64,000 nucleotides of DNA from positions 63,167,501-63,231,500 of the forward strand of contig CM027381.1 of assembly GCA_015680905.1 (NCBI GenBank), given 5' to 3'. A program made the translations under genes and the position numbers. This document shows positions 10,137 through 22,278 of the stretch, one piece after another. The notes below the pieces were generated by a model. It made no database searches. It had not been told where the DNA came from and was given only the letters and a program-made list of their open reading frames with translations. How positions within the stretch are numbered: position 1 is the stretch's first letter; each line of letters opens with the position of its first letter. The stretch is from Coptis chinensis. Taxonomy: Eukaryota > Streptophyta > Magnoliopsida > Ranunculales > Ranunculaceae.

Positions 10137-13100
10137 CTAATTGAGAAACCTGTAGTAGGTTAACTCAGGGTTCTCGAGCTGGGTCAGAAATGGTGGTTTG
10201 CCATTCCACCACTGTTTACATCCTCTGTTAAGGCCTAGGCCTTTGTTTGCGCAGTGATCAGTGGCAAAGTTAACTCCACGCCAAGAGCTTGTTATCCTCA
10301 ACTCAATGTTCGCGAGTTTAATTTTATCCCATATTGCATGTACTTTCCACAAAACATTGTCAGTTTGGAAGGCCTTAGCTGCTGCCGCAGAATCCGTGTC
10401 CACCTAAATGTGTAGCCAACCTTGCTCGATAGCTTTCATTATACCCTCCACTATAGCAATAGATTCAACCTCATAATTCATTGCCACTCCTAATCCTCCA
10501 ACACATGTACCAATGACGGTACCATTATGATCTCGATACAATCGCTGCCCATCCGGTGTTTCACGGATTCCCCTTTGACGCACCTTTAGTGTTCACTTTT
10601 ATGTACCCTTGAGGGAGGAAGATACCAGTAGCACTCCAACATTCGAGGGGCACTCCTTGCTCTTGTTTGTAGCTGGAAGTTGTGCACGATAGTGAGGTCC
10701 TTGGTTGTGTTATCCATATTCCCTTTGACTTTGTTCCTATGCATATTTTCATTTGCCTTTGAGATACAAGGCACCATGCTATGAGACCTCCCACTTTTGA
10801 CTTCATCATACACCATTATGTTGTGGAACTTCCGGATGCTGACCATCGCGGTGACTCACGCATGCTTTCCATATATCTTTGATTAATGGGCTTCTCTCTG
10901 AAATGTTCTCATCATATCGGACACTTGCTCAATGCTTTTCCTTTCGCAAAACCGGTGGTAATCATTTCCCACAACCTGCTAGAGAGTGGGCAAGTGAAGA
11001 ATAGATGATTGAAATTTTAGCACTGTTTTACACATACAACACCGGATGCGGTTTGAACCCTCGATCTATTAGGCTTCCATCATAGTAGATGCCTTTATGT
11101 AGAATCTTCCACCCCAAGATCGGGCTGTTCTTGGGTGTATTTGGGCATCGAGAGGAATTTGTGCCATGGTGGTGAGGGCCGTTTGTCTCGATGGCTTCGC
11201 ATGCAGATCTAACCGTGAATTGGCAATTGGGAGTGTGTTTCCATACTCTCTTATCCTCCTGCTGTGCCAATGGGTCTTGCAGCTGTGAAACCTCAATACC
11301 GACTTGACTGAGAATGTAAGTCATAGTGGGCGAGAAGTTTCACCTAGTTGGTTTGATGTACGCACTCAAAGTGTTTGTAAATGGCTTCCAAAAGGGGTTA
11401 ATGTTTGACATTAGCAGCTCACGCACACTCTTCTCACCAGCCCACCTATCCTTCCATAGATGTATGCCCTTTCTATTGGCCCACGACCCATGGGAGTGAT
11501 CCTCAATGAGTTTTAGAGCTTCTTTCAGACCCCTCCAGAGCGTAGAGGATTTCTTCATGATTTCTCCAACCCTGTTAAAGTATTTCCCTCTCATGTATTT
11601 TGCCCAGATGCCATCTTCGATGAGGATGCCCCAAGCCAATTTCATCAACATGGACCTGTTGATGTCTTTGAATCTCTTAAGCCCTAGCCCTAGCTCACAC
11701 TTAGGTTTGCATACATTGTCCCATGCCACCATAATCATCTTTAAATCGATAGCTTTTCCAAATTCGGAGGAAGTTTACGATCATCCTGTTTCACTCTATT
11801 TTTCTTACGCCAATGGCCATCTATAAATGGCCATGTTATGCTACCGATCTTGTTTCAACACATGCTTCACCAAAGATAACTCTTCCTTGAAAAGATAAAC
11901 TCTTGCCAATCCAACTAGAGATTCTAGTTCTTATCTTATCCAACGATTAGAGTAAGCATAGCTTTCTTGACTCTTCCTTGGAATAGAGGTGCGCCGGATA
12001 CTTTTCCCGCAGTTCACCTTCCTTGATTTCCATGGTTCCTCTATCTATGTCTTTCTCTATCGGTGCATCTTGCTTAGGAATATTGTGCACTTTTCCTTCT
12101 TGATTTTCTGCCCTCGATGTCTCTTGGGTATCCGCCTAGGAAGTCCAACCAGATTGTTAAAAGTCCTCCTATCGACCTTTTACGAACAAAGAAGATGTCA
12201 TCCGTTATACATTAAATGTGTAGAGCTCTTGTGTGTTGCATTATGTACCATCCTCTTCATTTTATTTTCCCTTTCCAGCTTGTGGATGCTCCTGCTTAGG
12301 CACTCCTCCGCAAAGGCAAACAGCAAGGGTGATAGAGGATCACCTTGCCTAAGACCCCTCTGAGCTTGAAATAGACCGACTGGGCCTCCATTGAACATAA
12401 TTAAGAGAGAGTTATGAGTGATTGCCCCTTTGATCCAGCCAATCCACTTGTCATTGAACCCAAACTGCTGCAGAACTCTCCACAAGAATTCCCAGTGGAG
12501 TGTGTCAAAAGCCTGAGAGATGTCAAGCTTTATGCCGATGCTTCCTCCATGTCGTTTGGTCTTAAGCTCATTTATCATTTCAGAGGACAGTCCTATATTT
12601 TGGTGAGAATTTCTGTGCTGGATGAACCACTTTGCTCGTCTGAGATGACCCTCATAGCTATGCTACTCAACCTCTCTCCAAGGACTTTAGTAACAATCTT
12701 ATAGCAGAAGTTAGACATACAAATGGGCCTAAATATATTCACTTTATTTGCATTCTTGTCTTTGGGGATAAGGACCAAGAAGTTAGAATTAAAAAATGCA
12801 ATTTGGCATTCGACTTATCCAAGAAACGTCTGTTGCATTTGTTACCTCCCTTTCGATGATATCCCAAAAAAAGTGGTAAAAGAATCCATTGAATCTATCG
12901 GGCCAGAGAACTAGTGGGGTCTAGATTGAAAATCACATTTCTTATTTCCTCCTTGGTTGGCATACCGTGATTTATTCATTCTCTTCCTCGATCATCATCT
13001 CGTACATTCGGATTAACTCCTCGCCCATGTAAAGCTCATCCCTCTTGAATTTTCCCTGTAGTGCTTCACAAGGTATTCTCGATATTTCCTTTTCCGGTCT

Positions 13101-13550
13101 CATCATCAAGTTTCCATTCTCATCTTGCAATTCTCTGATCAAAGCTTTGCTTCTCTTTATTCAGGCCATAGTGAAAAAGAAGCTAGTACATCTGTCCCCA
13201 TGTTTGTACCATTTGTTCCCTGACTTTTCTTTCCACATTGTAGCCTCTTGATCGAGCAAGTTGTCCAGCTTAGTCTCTTGTTGTTCGACTTGTTGTGCCA
13301 ACCCCTCATTTTCACAATCAGTGTCCAGCTGTCTCTGGATATTTTCTAGCAATTACGTTTCCACCTTGATGTTGGTCGGAAGGTGACCAAAGGTTTCTTT
13401 GTTCCATGTCTTAAGAGCTTTCTTCAGTCGCTTGAGCTTTTGTATGAGAATAAAGAAAGGATTCCCTTCAATAGGAACCTGCCAGTTCTCCTTAACCATC
13501 GCCTTGAAGTTCTCATGAGAGCACCACATTATTTCTCTTTTCTCCTCCAT
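10137..13550 (-). pseudogene. LINE ORF2: reverse transcriptase and RNase H, endonuclease absent
   Basis: Read leftward: N-terminal helical linker (13550-13161, MEEKREIMWCSHENF), palm motifs LVLIPKDK and IFRPICMSNFCYKI (about 12780-12700), KLDISQAFDTLHW (about 12530), RGLRQGDPLSPLLF (about 12350), zinc-finger-like zf-RVT region (about 11300-11000), and RNase H (about 10620-10200, GYIKVNTKGAS and VDTDSAAAAKAF). An extra T at about 12205 breaks the frame just at the YTDD catalytic motif, which is intact in copy 2. Many more frameshifts occur in copy 1 than in copy 2. Stops such as that between GWLHI and VDTDS (CAG to TAG) are shared by both copies and are therefore real. Inactive. Confidence 0.85.
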
Positions 13551-13651
13551 CTATCTCCTTTTTTTTTCCTTTTGAGTTCTTATATCTCTCTCCTTTTTAC
13601 TCCTTTCTAGTTTTTTCAGATCTATTTTTCCTCATCCATGTTTTTTCAAAT

Positions 13652-15859
13652 ATGAGTAATCCGGATCTCGAATTCATTCTTGATGAGAGTGAAGAGGATG
13701 GGCTTCACCGTCTCCATCTCCAGATGGAGTCTATATGGAAAATAAATAGATTTCCGCATCTAGATTCATCCGATACCATTAATGATAAAGAGAGAAAAGC
13801 TTTGGGAGAAATCTCTGATTGGTAAGCTTTTCACTTCAAGGAAATTTGATGAAATTAATATCCTAAATGCTTTAGTTAAATCTTGGAATACTAACTCAAA
13901 AATTAATATTACTTTCTTATCTAAGGGTTTATTCAAATTCAGTTTTGAAGATGAACATGTACTGAGGTTTGTTCTTGAAAATGGTCCATGGTCAGTTCAT
14001 GGGTATATTATGTCTCTTAAGTAATGGATACCTAATAATCCTACTAATGATTATATATTTCAAGAGTTTAGATTGTGGATTCAGGTTTTTGGTCTCCCTC
14101 TCGAAAGGTTAACTTGGGAAAATATCCATAAAATTGGCTCTGCTTTTGGGTTAGTTGTGGCTATTGATTCAGTAAGAGGTTCTAATGCTGGGAATTCCTT
14201 TTCTCGTGTTCAAGTCATGTATCCTATTAGGAGAAGGATGGTTAGTAATGTTGTGGTTAATCTTCATGAAAAAAATTCTATTCAGATCTATTTCAAATAT
14301 GAGAAGCTTCCTGTGTTTTGTTATTACTGTGGGTTAATAGGGCATGATTATAAGGAGTGCAAGGCTTTTATTCATCATCCGTTGTTTGTTAAAGAGGGTA
14401 TTCATAAGCCCCCGACTGCCTCTGTTCTTCCTTATTCAAATAGGATTAGAGCTGCGTCTTTTAAATTTGGTCTTGGTGTTCAGTCCAGGAAAGTTCTAGA
14501 ATGGGATCCTAAGGCAGAAAAGTTGAAAAATAGTGTTCCTATGGATTTCAAGATGCAAGCTTACAATAGGAAAGGTAAGCAGATCTCTTCTGCTGAACTT
14601 TCCTTTGAGATCGGCTCAGTTTTTCTGATGAGGTTCGGGTAGAAAGATGATGGTAACGGATGAAGGTGTTTTGCCGCCTTTGGATAACGCTCATGTTCTT
14701 AATATGGATGTCACCTTTTTCTCGGGTTTCAACCAATGCTAGCTTGCCTTCTGGCAATGCTGTTATTCCTAATATGGCATGCAATTCTACAGACAATTAT
14801 GTTATTCTCTCTGATGCTTCCTCATCCATTGGTGGCTTCCCACCTGTACTTCCCTCGGTTAGTGGGTTGGAGCATGAGGGTCTTGCGATCCGGGCTTTGG
14901 AGTCTCGCTGATTCTATGGATTCTGGCTCTTTTTCGTCTATGTTAACATGGGGTTATAATCTAGATATGGAGTTGGGCTTAGATCTAGGCCCAAAGGCTC
15001 TTTCTGATTCTCTTATTTTTTCTAATATGGATCCGGATTCGGCATTTCTTTTAATAGTACTAGAAGCCCATCTTCTACAAGGTACCCTTTTAAGCCTTTG
15101 AAAAGCTTTATCTCTTCAAAAGCCTATAATGAAATCAAAAGCCCATATGTATAACCCAAGATCTCATTTACCCATCTCAAAACACATCGGAAAGCATTTA
15201 TTTCTCCAAAACAAAAAATTCATCTTACACAAAACATTCTCTCGGCTTAACTGTTCCTTTAAGTCTTTCTAAGATTGTACCCATTTTTCCCTGGGTTTGC
15301 CTTCTTTTTAAGCCTATATATCTCTGAGAATCTCGAAAATAGGATAATGAGTCTTACGAGGGTCTCCTTGGAAGAAGGTATAGCTGGTTGCTTTCGCGAC
15401 ATCGTTCATTACTCATGTCACTTCTGCGGGTCGAGAAGATATCTTTGTGGTTAATAAAATAGCTATCAAAAGGGTGCTTGAGTTTTGGAGTTTCATACGA
15501 TTGAAGATCGAAAGGATTTCCAAGAGAAAAAAAAAAAATAATAATCTTCCTTATCCAAATGGGGAAGGAGCTTTCTCCTTCACTAGTGCACGTGGAAAAG
15601 AAGAAATAAAAGGCATTGGGAGGATGGTTTAAAAAAGATCCGAGGAATCCAAAAATTGCGTGGAAGGATAATAGAGAAAAAGAAATATGGATGGGTTTCA
15701 TGAAGATGAAGTTTTAGAAGATGGAAGAAGGATTCGAAGGTAGTTTTTTTATAGGAACCTTCTGAGTAAAGGTCCTCTTGTAGAGTGTGCTAATAATATA
15801 GAAGAAAGTGAAAAGCCTGTTGAGCATGGAAAGTTAGTTTTGCATGTCGCCCTAAATAG
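13652..15859 (+). pseudogene. LINE ORF1: DUF4283-type protein with CCHC knuckle
   Basis: The start ATG at 13652 (MSNPDLEFILDESEEDG) follows a pyrimidine-rich 5' UTR. Residues about 50-190 have the DUF4283-like fold wording (LWIQVFGLPLERLTWENI), then the zinc knuckle CYYCGLIGHDYKEC at 14319-14360 (C-X2-C-X4-H-X4-C). Such proteins bind LINE RNA. A TAA stop after MSLK at about 14022 is shared with copy 2; other breaks (14640, 14910, 15100 and later) are specific to copy 1. The frame ends VAPK-stop at 15857-15859, and an ATG for ORF2 (MRVF) follows at 15864, the normal ORF1-ORF2 spacing, but ORF2 is cut after seven codons. Confidence 0.8.
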
Positions 15860-15884
15860 GACAATGAGGGTTTTCAAGGGTTGT

Positions 15885-17190
15885 TGATAAGCACCCAAAA
15901 TTGCAATATAAACCACGTAAAAGACATTATATATTGATTAATTATGTGTGTAATAAATGCAATTTAATTGTATTTTCATGCTTTTGCAGGTTTCGACAAT
16001 GAACGATGAAATTTCAACAAAATCGCATTTTAGCATGGAAACAAGGTGAATATGCTAATTGAAACAAAGCCTTTCTATTAAGTCCAAAAGAAGCCCATTG
16101 GAAGCTGAAAAAGATCATAATCAAGCCTATGAAGTTTGGTAAAAATAGTTAATTCGGGTCAACCCCGGTCAAATATTGGCGTAAAAGTCAATGAAACTTC
16201 AAAAATCATATCTTTTGACTTGAACTCGCCTTTGGACGTGACTTTGTCAAAACGATCAATGGGACAAACTCTACACAATGGTATATAGGTTCTATCAATT
16301 TACTAGACTGGGAATTAAAACAGGTCCCAACCAAGACAAAGTAAAAATCTAATTACTATTCATTATGATGTCATTAAGTGGAAGCTTATGTAATCACCCA
16401 CTTTCTCCACTTAATAAATGCACAAACCACTCCTAATTATTTATCTTGTAATGGGAATTACTATTCACCCACTTTCTCCACTTAGATTAAATAAATTCTA
16501 TTATAAAAGTAGATTAATTTGTAATATTTGGATTGAAAATATAAGATGTAATTTTGGCCACCCATTTTACTCATTTGAAAGTATAAATAGGAGGGGTGAT
16601 GCTCTAAATAAACTTGCCAATTTACTTGTGATTTGTGGTCTTGTAGCCCTTCACTCTCTTCTTCTCTCTCTTTTAGTTTCATGTTTAGGAAAATAATTCC
16701 ATAGTTTAGGAAATAAGAAACTTCTTCTTTATTTTTCTTCTTCATTTTCATTAGTTGTTATCTCACCATGAGCTAACTTCATCCCTTGTGGAGGGTTAGA
16801 TAAAACCCATGTGAGGATAACTCTACTAATGAAGATGTAATTCAATTGCTTAAAATTTAACAAGTTTGATTTTTACTTCAATTACAAAAATAGTTAGAAG
16901 TGGAAAACAAACTAAAGGTTAAAGAAGTGCTCTAGAGATAGGGTGCTAATTTAATCTCTCATGCTAGTAGAATCTCTTTAGAGATTTAAAAATTCTACTA
17001 GGGATCAAAGTTTAATTTCTCACTTTGATTTGTCTATGAATCAAAGTGAATATGAAAACTAGCAATTGAAATATGTCTTTCAATAATAGTAGTTTGAATC
17101 ACATGGTAAATTGACACTACCTCTTTTTGTGTGTGTAGATGAGATGATGGGTGATGTAGATGTATGATGGTCATTGAACAAAAAGAAGCG
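15885..17190 (+). repeat. LTR C, plus orientation, Athila-like
   Basis: Starts TGATAAGCACCCAAAATTGC, closely resembling the LTR starts at 33511 and 40634. It carries TTTTGCAGGTTTCGAC about 100 bp in, as the related LTRs do, and a TATA box at 16582-16590. It abuts the LINE ORF2 start. The right end is not resolved and is given approximately; the next LTR, in opposite orientation, begins to be readable from about 17200. Whether this is a solo LTR or one end of a deleted element cannot be decided. Confidence 0.6.
16582..16590 (+). promoter_or_regulatory. TATA box of LTR C
   Basis: TATAAATAGGAGG lies about 700 bp into the LTR, preceded by AT-rich sequence and followed by a CT-rich stretch at 16650-16680, a usual plant core-promoter context. 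It is present unchanged at 62091-62099. Confidence 0.5.
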
Positions 17191-17199
17191 TATCAAAAC

Positions 17200-18713
17200 C
17201 TAATTATCCCTCAATAAGTAAAGGATGAGTAGGGTATCGTTCCACTTTTAAGTGTATGTTTATATGAAGGACAGGACTGGAAAGGGGGTTTGAGGGATTA
17301 AAAACTATAATTGTAGAGATTTTAGATTCTAATGTTAAACTAAACTAAACTAAACTCACTAACTAAACTTATACTAAAACTAAGAATTGGAAATAGGGAG
17401 AGAATATGAGAGAGATAGATTCAAGATATTCAAATCCACCAATGCTTTTGATTCAATGACCTTTTGCTTCATGTTGTTCTCCAGACTACACCCTAATCGA
17501 ACGAGTCCGAGTCTGTGATGCCCTCTTGGATGAAACATCGTTAATTAACTCTACTCAAGGTTGTTCCTATGTTCATGTTACTAGTATCTTCTTTCCTTTT
17601 ATGTGAGCTTGGGCAGCTATTCAATGAATCACCATCTAAGGCAAACACAAGGAATACTTCCCTTACTCTAAAACACTACACAACTAGAAGAAAAAGTAGA
17701 GAATAATAGTATAATATTCAATTACAATAAATAAAACTCTATTCTAGCATTATATTCAATTGCAATAAATAAAAGCATGTTACTAGCAAATATTCAATCA
17801 AGTAATAGACAAAACCCTAATCTATACTTCCATCCCCCCGTGTGGAAGCAATGGAACTAATAACTACAAACATAAAGAACTAACCCGATTGAAGAACACC
17901 ATGAACCAAGAATCATTAAACCTTAAGCCATCGGCTTCATCTTCTCCCTTGAAGGAGAAGATTAGCCTTCCATAAAGAAGGAAGAACAAGAAGAAGAAGA
18001 GTTGAAGAACATAAGACTAGAAAGACTAATTTATTAAGACTTCAAATTAGTTAAAACCGATCTTTTATTATTAATCTCTCTCAAGTTCGAGAGAAGAATA
18101 TATAAGTGAATTAGCAAATTACATGAGGCACTTAGGTCCTCTATTTATAGGGGTTACAATGAGCTCTAAAGCATTCCAAACCGTCATTTGTTTCCAAATA
18201 CAAATAGACTTCTTCCAGAGTCCCACTTAAATCTTCAAAATCGAAGGAATTGGCTAAGCATTGTTGCTCGATTCATCCAGTCCCAGGACTTAATCAATGC
18301 ATCCGGACGCCGATTTATGCATCCCAAACGCAATCAATCGTCTGGATTCTTTGATATATCGTCCCTGGACGATAAGCCGTTTTCTCTTCGCGCTTCTATC
18401 CTTTTATCCTCTTTATGGGCTTTGGTCCAAACAACGAATCCTTTGGCCTCAGGCTTCCAAATAGACTTTAAAATAGGTCCAAGTCACATCTTTAACAGAC
18501 TCCACCTTGGCCTTCTCCCATGATTGTCCACGGGCTTCCCATGTGATCCTTAATGCTCCAATTGCTCCGTTTTACCCCATTTTCTAATATTCTACAAAAC
18601 TCTCTTTTTTAATTGAGAATCTTAAAACACAACTTATAAACACTATTAGTCCACTAAGATGGCTAAACAAGAGGCATAATCGAGGGTTAAATAGCACTTT
18701 TGAGCACTTATCA
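17200..18713 (-). repeat. LTR D, minus orientation
   Basis: On the minus strand this LTR begins TGATAAGTGCTCAAAAGTGC at 18713, directly preceded by the purine-rich GTTGGGAGTTG, so it is the 3' LTR of the minus-strand element to its right. It holds a TATA box at 18141-18150 and, at about 18270-18380, a short tandem array that is clear in copy 2 (63776-63878) and garbled here. The hairpin ATCTTCTCC-CTTGAA-GGAGAAGAT is at 17939-17962. The left end near 17200 is approximate. Confidence 0.6.
18141..18150 (-). promoter_or_regulatory. TATA box of LTR D
   Basis: The minus strand reads CTATAAATAGAGGACC. It points left, toward the plus-strand promoter of LTR C 1.56 kb away. It is present unchanged at 63646-63655. 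Confidence 0.5.
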
Positions 18714-21420
18714 CAACTCCCAACTATTTTGCTAGTCTCTTAGCAAATAAGATAAAAATAGATAAGTGATCAAAATCACATCCTAATAACAAAAAAATAA
18801 AATCCTAACTCATTTTCACAGGCATCGCTGATTGCATTTTACCATATGCAACAAGGCTTTAAACCTTTTATGTTCCCCAAAAGGACAAGTTATAGTCTCG
18901 AGGAGGGTTTTCAGGTGATATACCCACAAAATCAATCAATAGCATGTTCAAGAATGATAGTATTTTTCAGAGAGAGAAATTCCTTACCCACTTAGTGCTT
19001 ACTCCAAATGGCATCCATTGCTAACTACATTGCTTTGCAAAGACTCATAGATTATGATGGGAGATAGTAAAATTGACAAAATTCTCAATCAAGGGTTATG
19101 TATGTACTTAGTCAATCTCCTATATTTCATATCCAAGAAACGGAATCCCTAGTTTACTATGGGTAGATAATCTCGACTTCTTCAATCCTCACTAGTCATA
19201 CCTCAACAAAGAATCTCTCGTAAGATGGTCTACTATTTTACCTCATGTATGGGGGAAAAGAATAATGATACTGAACATCCCACATACTACCTTGAAAAAC
19301 AAGGTCAATAAAAGTAGTCTCATGGAAAGAATGTCAATCACATATGAAGTGTCGGTCCTTCACTTTTAGCATCCTCTCACCCATTCTAGACTTCACCATA
19401 CTCATATGCTGATAAGTCATGGGTTGTAACTCGCTTGTGTATTGGTTTATGAAGAAAAGGTAAAAAGGATTCTAAGGTTGTTTTCAAAACACACTAAGGG
19501 TTTGCTTAACTTGGAAGATTTCTTTAAATTCAGTATTCGCAGAAAAATTCTTCCTTTGCCTTTAGCTTTTCCATCCATTCTCGCTCTTTTTTTTTTTTTT
19601 TTACTTTCGGGTATATCCTTGATTAGTACCGGATATGCTTGTTTTCCACTAGCTTCTTTCACTTAGAAACGTAATGATGGTCTTTATTGTATCTCTCCGT
19701 ATTTCCTTGTAATCTTCCTTTGTGGGTCTTTCTTCCCTCTTTGTGGTCCCTCGATTCTAAACATATGGGTATGGCTGATAAAGATTTTCGACTATACTCC
19801 CTTATCTAGAGTTAAGGGTAAAGGTGGGGGTTTTATGAAAGAAAATGGCTTATCAGAAGGCTCAAAAGGGTTTAACATGATGGTCCTAATAGGTGGGATA
19901 AAGGCCGAATGGGTTTACTACTTGACTTATCAAGATGATAATTGTTTTGAATAGACTACAAGACCTAATGGCTATCTCCCAGTTGATGTCACTTGATTAA
20001 CCAAATTAACGAATAATGAGACTATATTACAACGACATAAAGAACTGAAAGATGTTGAGTCACTAAGACTTCGGATTTTTCGTAAGAACTCTCCAAAAAA
20101 TGGGTATAAAGCTTCAAGTCTCACGCTAAGTTAAAAATTCTACTTCCAGGTTTACTAGGGGTTTAAATCTCTTCTAACAAAAGTACAATAAAACCCGACC
20201 AAGTATTTTGGTGGTGAATTGCCTTGATAAAGAATTCTATCAACAAGAACTATGTCCGAGCATAATAAATAGTCTAAGCGAATGAAATCAATAATATCAA
20301 CTATCTATCAAACTCAACACTAAGCAAGATAGAATATATATCCCTGACTCATCATTAAAATTCATTTTTCTCATACTCTCGATATAGAAACAAAACATTT
20401 TTGTTTGTGAAAAACTAATTTTCAAATTCATTTCTCAAGTACACCCCTCCTCCTTATGCATGCATTGACCTCAATGTATAAAAGTAAATGAAATGGATGA
20501 GAAAAAAGGTAGGATATTACCATTGATCTTTAATTTTACGTCGGATCCCCAAGACGTAATGTGAGTCTTTTAAAGTCAGATTCTCAAGACTTTATATCAT
20601 GCATTATCAATTTGGAGGAGGAGATCAGATTTTCTCACCCAAATCATTTCGAATGTTTGGAGGATCGAGGAGGTCTCACCTTGCTGTCATCAAAAATACT
20701 CCTTGATATCTTTGAAAGATTGTTGGTGAAGTTGCTTCTCTACCTTGAACTATTTCAGGTCCGATGATTGTGTGATAGGACTTGTGGTTCCTCCCTTTAG
20801 AAGATTGATGAAAATCTTTCTTCTAACAGACAATGAAGATCTCGTTGTGCCCTTTACCACCACAAACATGATAATGGATGTCCGGGCCGACTTTCGGGGG
20901 AAAAAGGGCGGATGGGTTCACACACTTCTCTTGTTCCGCATAACAATGGTGTAGAAGAGGCTTCATAGTCTTGATTCTTCTTATCAATATGGTCCACTTT
21001 CTATTGGCGTAAGACTCATTTGAGTTTTAGATTACGTTGTTTTTCCAAACTTTAAGCCGATTTTCAGTAACCGATTTTTCCGGGCGAAGTTTGTTGTTCA
21101 TCCTGAAATGTAGAAGTTCATCTTCTCAAGATATGATACTCTCCAATTTTCCATTCCGCTTTCGCCAATTCTGAAATTTTTACAGAGATTCCAAGAACAT
21201 GGCTAGCAACGCCTGCGGGCGGGGTTCGGGTTCATCACAGCTTTTATAGATTGAGCACTCTCAATTGTATCACGAATGGGACAAATTCTTGTATCATGCT
21301 ATCAAGGAAGTACACCTCTCCACCTTCGCTTCATCACAATCCTTATGCAATGTGAAAGATATTTATGTTCATGGACATCTTACCAAAGTTGATCTTCATT
21401 TCAATGTTGTGACAATTTAT
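18714..21420 (-). other. Non-coding 3' part of element D
   Basis: No frame of coding quality. The part next to LTR D (18714-18760) is the 3' end of the element. At about 20560-20960 short minus-strand words can be read, but the frame changes too often to name a domain. Short open frames on the plus strand (20561-20954, 21265-21570) lie antisense to the element and are not supported as genes. Confidence 0.45.
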
Positions 21421-21429
21421 CAAAGCTTT

Positions 21430-22078
21430 TCGGTAGCGAGGAAAGGTCGGCCTAGAATAATTGGAATTTTATCAAAGGCTTCCTTGGTATCTATTACAAT
21501 GAAATCCATCGATAGTAGAAATCGCTACTTGAACAAGAACATCCTCAACTATGCTCTGGGAATCTTGTAGAACGGTCGACTAACTTCAATTTGACTTTGT
21601 AGGCTTTAGGTTCTCTCCGTGCCTAACGCTTTGGTACACATGATATGGCAAGATTAACACTAGCACCAAGGTCTAAAAGAGCATTACCCGCGAATTTTTC
21701 TCCTATCCTACATGATATTGCAGACTTCCCAGATCTTTGAGCTTTGACCGAGCTTGCCGATGGATAATAGATGTTGTTTGTCCAAATAGAAACGCCGCTT
21801 TGGAACATGAGTACTTCTTTTATGTTGCATGCATCCTTCAAGAATTTGGCATATGATGGCAACTCGCCGATCGCTTTGGAGAAAGGGATATTGATGTTAT
21901 CTTTCTCAAATGCCTCCTTCATCTCTAAAAATTTCTTGTCCTTTTGCTTTGAGCAAAAAAAATAGAAAAAAGTGCTTTGGTACAAACACATCAAGATGTG
22001 TTTGCTCTTCTTCTCTTTGGTCTTCTTGCATATCTTGTCTTGGTCATCTTGACAAATGGGAGGGAAGGATTTCCCCAC
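21430..22078 (-). pseudogene. Athila protease region of element D
   Basis: The minus frame at 22078-21623 contains the conserved lead-in KFLEMKEAFEKDNINIPF, LPSYAKFLKDAC, a basic stretch, and ALLDLGASVNL, the aspartic-protease active site with DLG in place of DTG. Past a frameshift, DKIPIILGRPFLAT at about 21480 is the conserved C-terminal block (ILGRPFLAT). DLG is common in the Athila group. The active-site frame is intact here, but the domain is split. Confidence 0.75.
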
Positions 22079-22278
22079 TTCCTTTGAAATTCATTTGAAA
22101 TCTTGACCGATTGCTCCTCAGAGCAATGTCATCATGAGAAGGTAAGTCAACCTTGTTGTCTATCTTCAATCTTGATCCGGTGAGCAGTAATCGAAATGAC
22201 ATGATCATGGAGGTGTCAGAGACTAAAGTTGTCCCAATATGGCATACATCTTCACTCTTCGATATTGGTTCCAATAAG

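Larger units (their letters stand above)
10022..15884. mobile_element. L1-type LINE with inverted 5' part (copy 1)
   Basis: The left part, 10022-13550, is ORF2 on the minus strand, ending on its 3' side in an A-rich tail (T/C run at about 10010-10030). The right part, 13560-15884, is a 5' UTR, complete ORF1 and the first codons of ORF2 on the plus strand. The two parts meet 5' end to mid-ORF2, with the endonuclease domain missing. This is exactly the layout left by twin priming during LINE insertion. Plant L1 elements carry ORF1 with a CCHC knuckle and ORF2 with endonuclease, reverse transcriptase and often RNase H. The right end is abutted by an LTR at 15885. Confidence 0.75.
6075..18498. 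repeat. Copy 1 of a duplication of at least 12.4 kb
   Basis: This segment matches 51577-64000 base for base along its length, offset about 45,502-45,530. Copy 2 is cut by the window end, so the true right limit is unknown. The left junction lies at the six bases TTTGGG shared by both contexts (6075-6080 and 51577-51582). In copy 1 the junction joins Athila pol to the inside of a long LTR; in copy 2 the LTR continues to its proper end, so copy 2 has the older arrangement. Copy 1 carries many small differences that cluster at CAG/CTG sites. Confidence 0.9.

Noticed and set aside
11989..12704. Plus-strand open frames of up to 124 codons
   Set aside because: They are complementary shadows of the LINE reverse transcriptase on the minus strand.
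18188..18523. 111-codon plus-strand open frame
   Set aside because: It runs across LTR D in the antisense direction, and is broken in copy 2.
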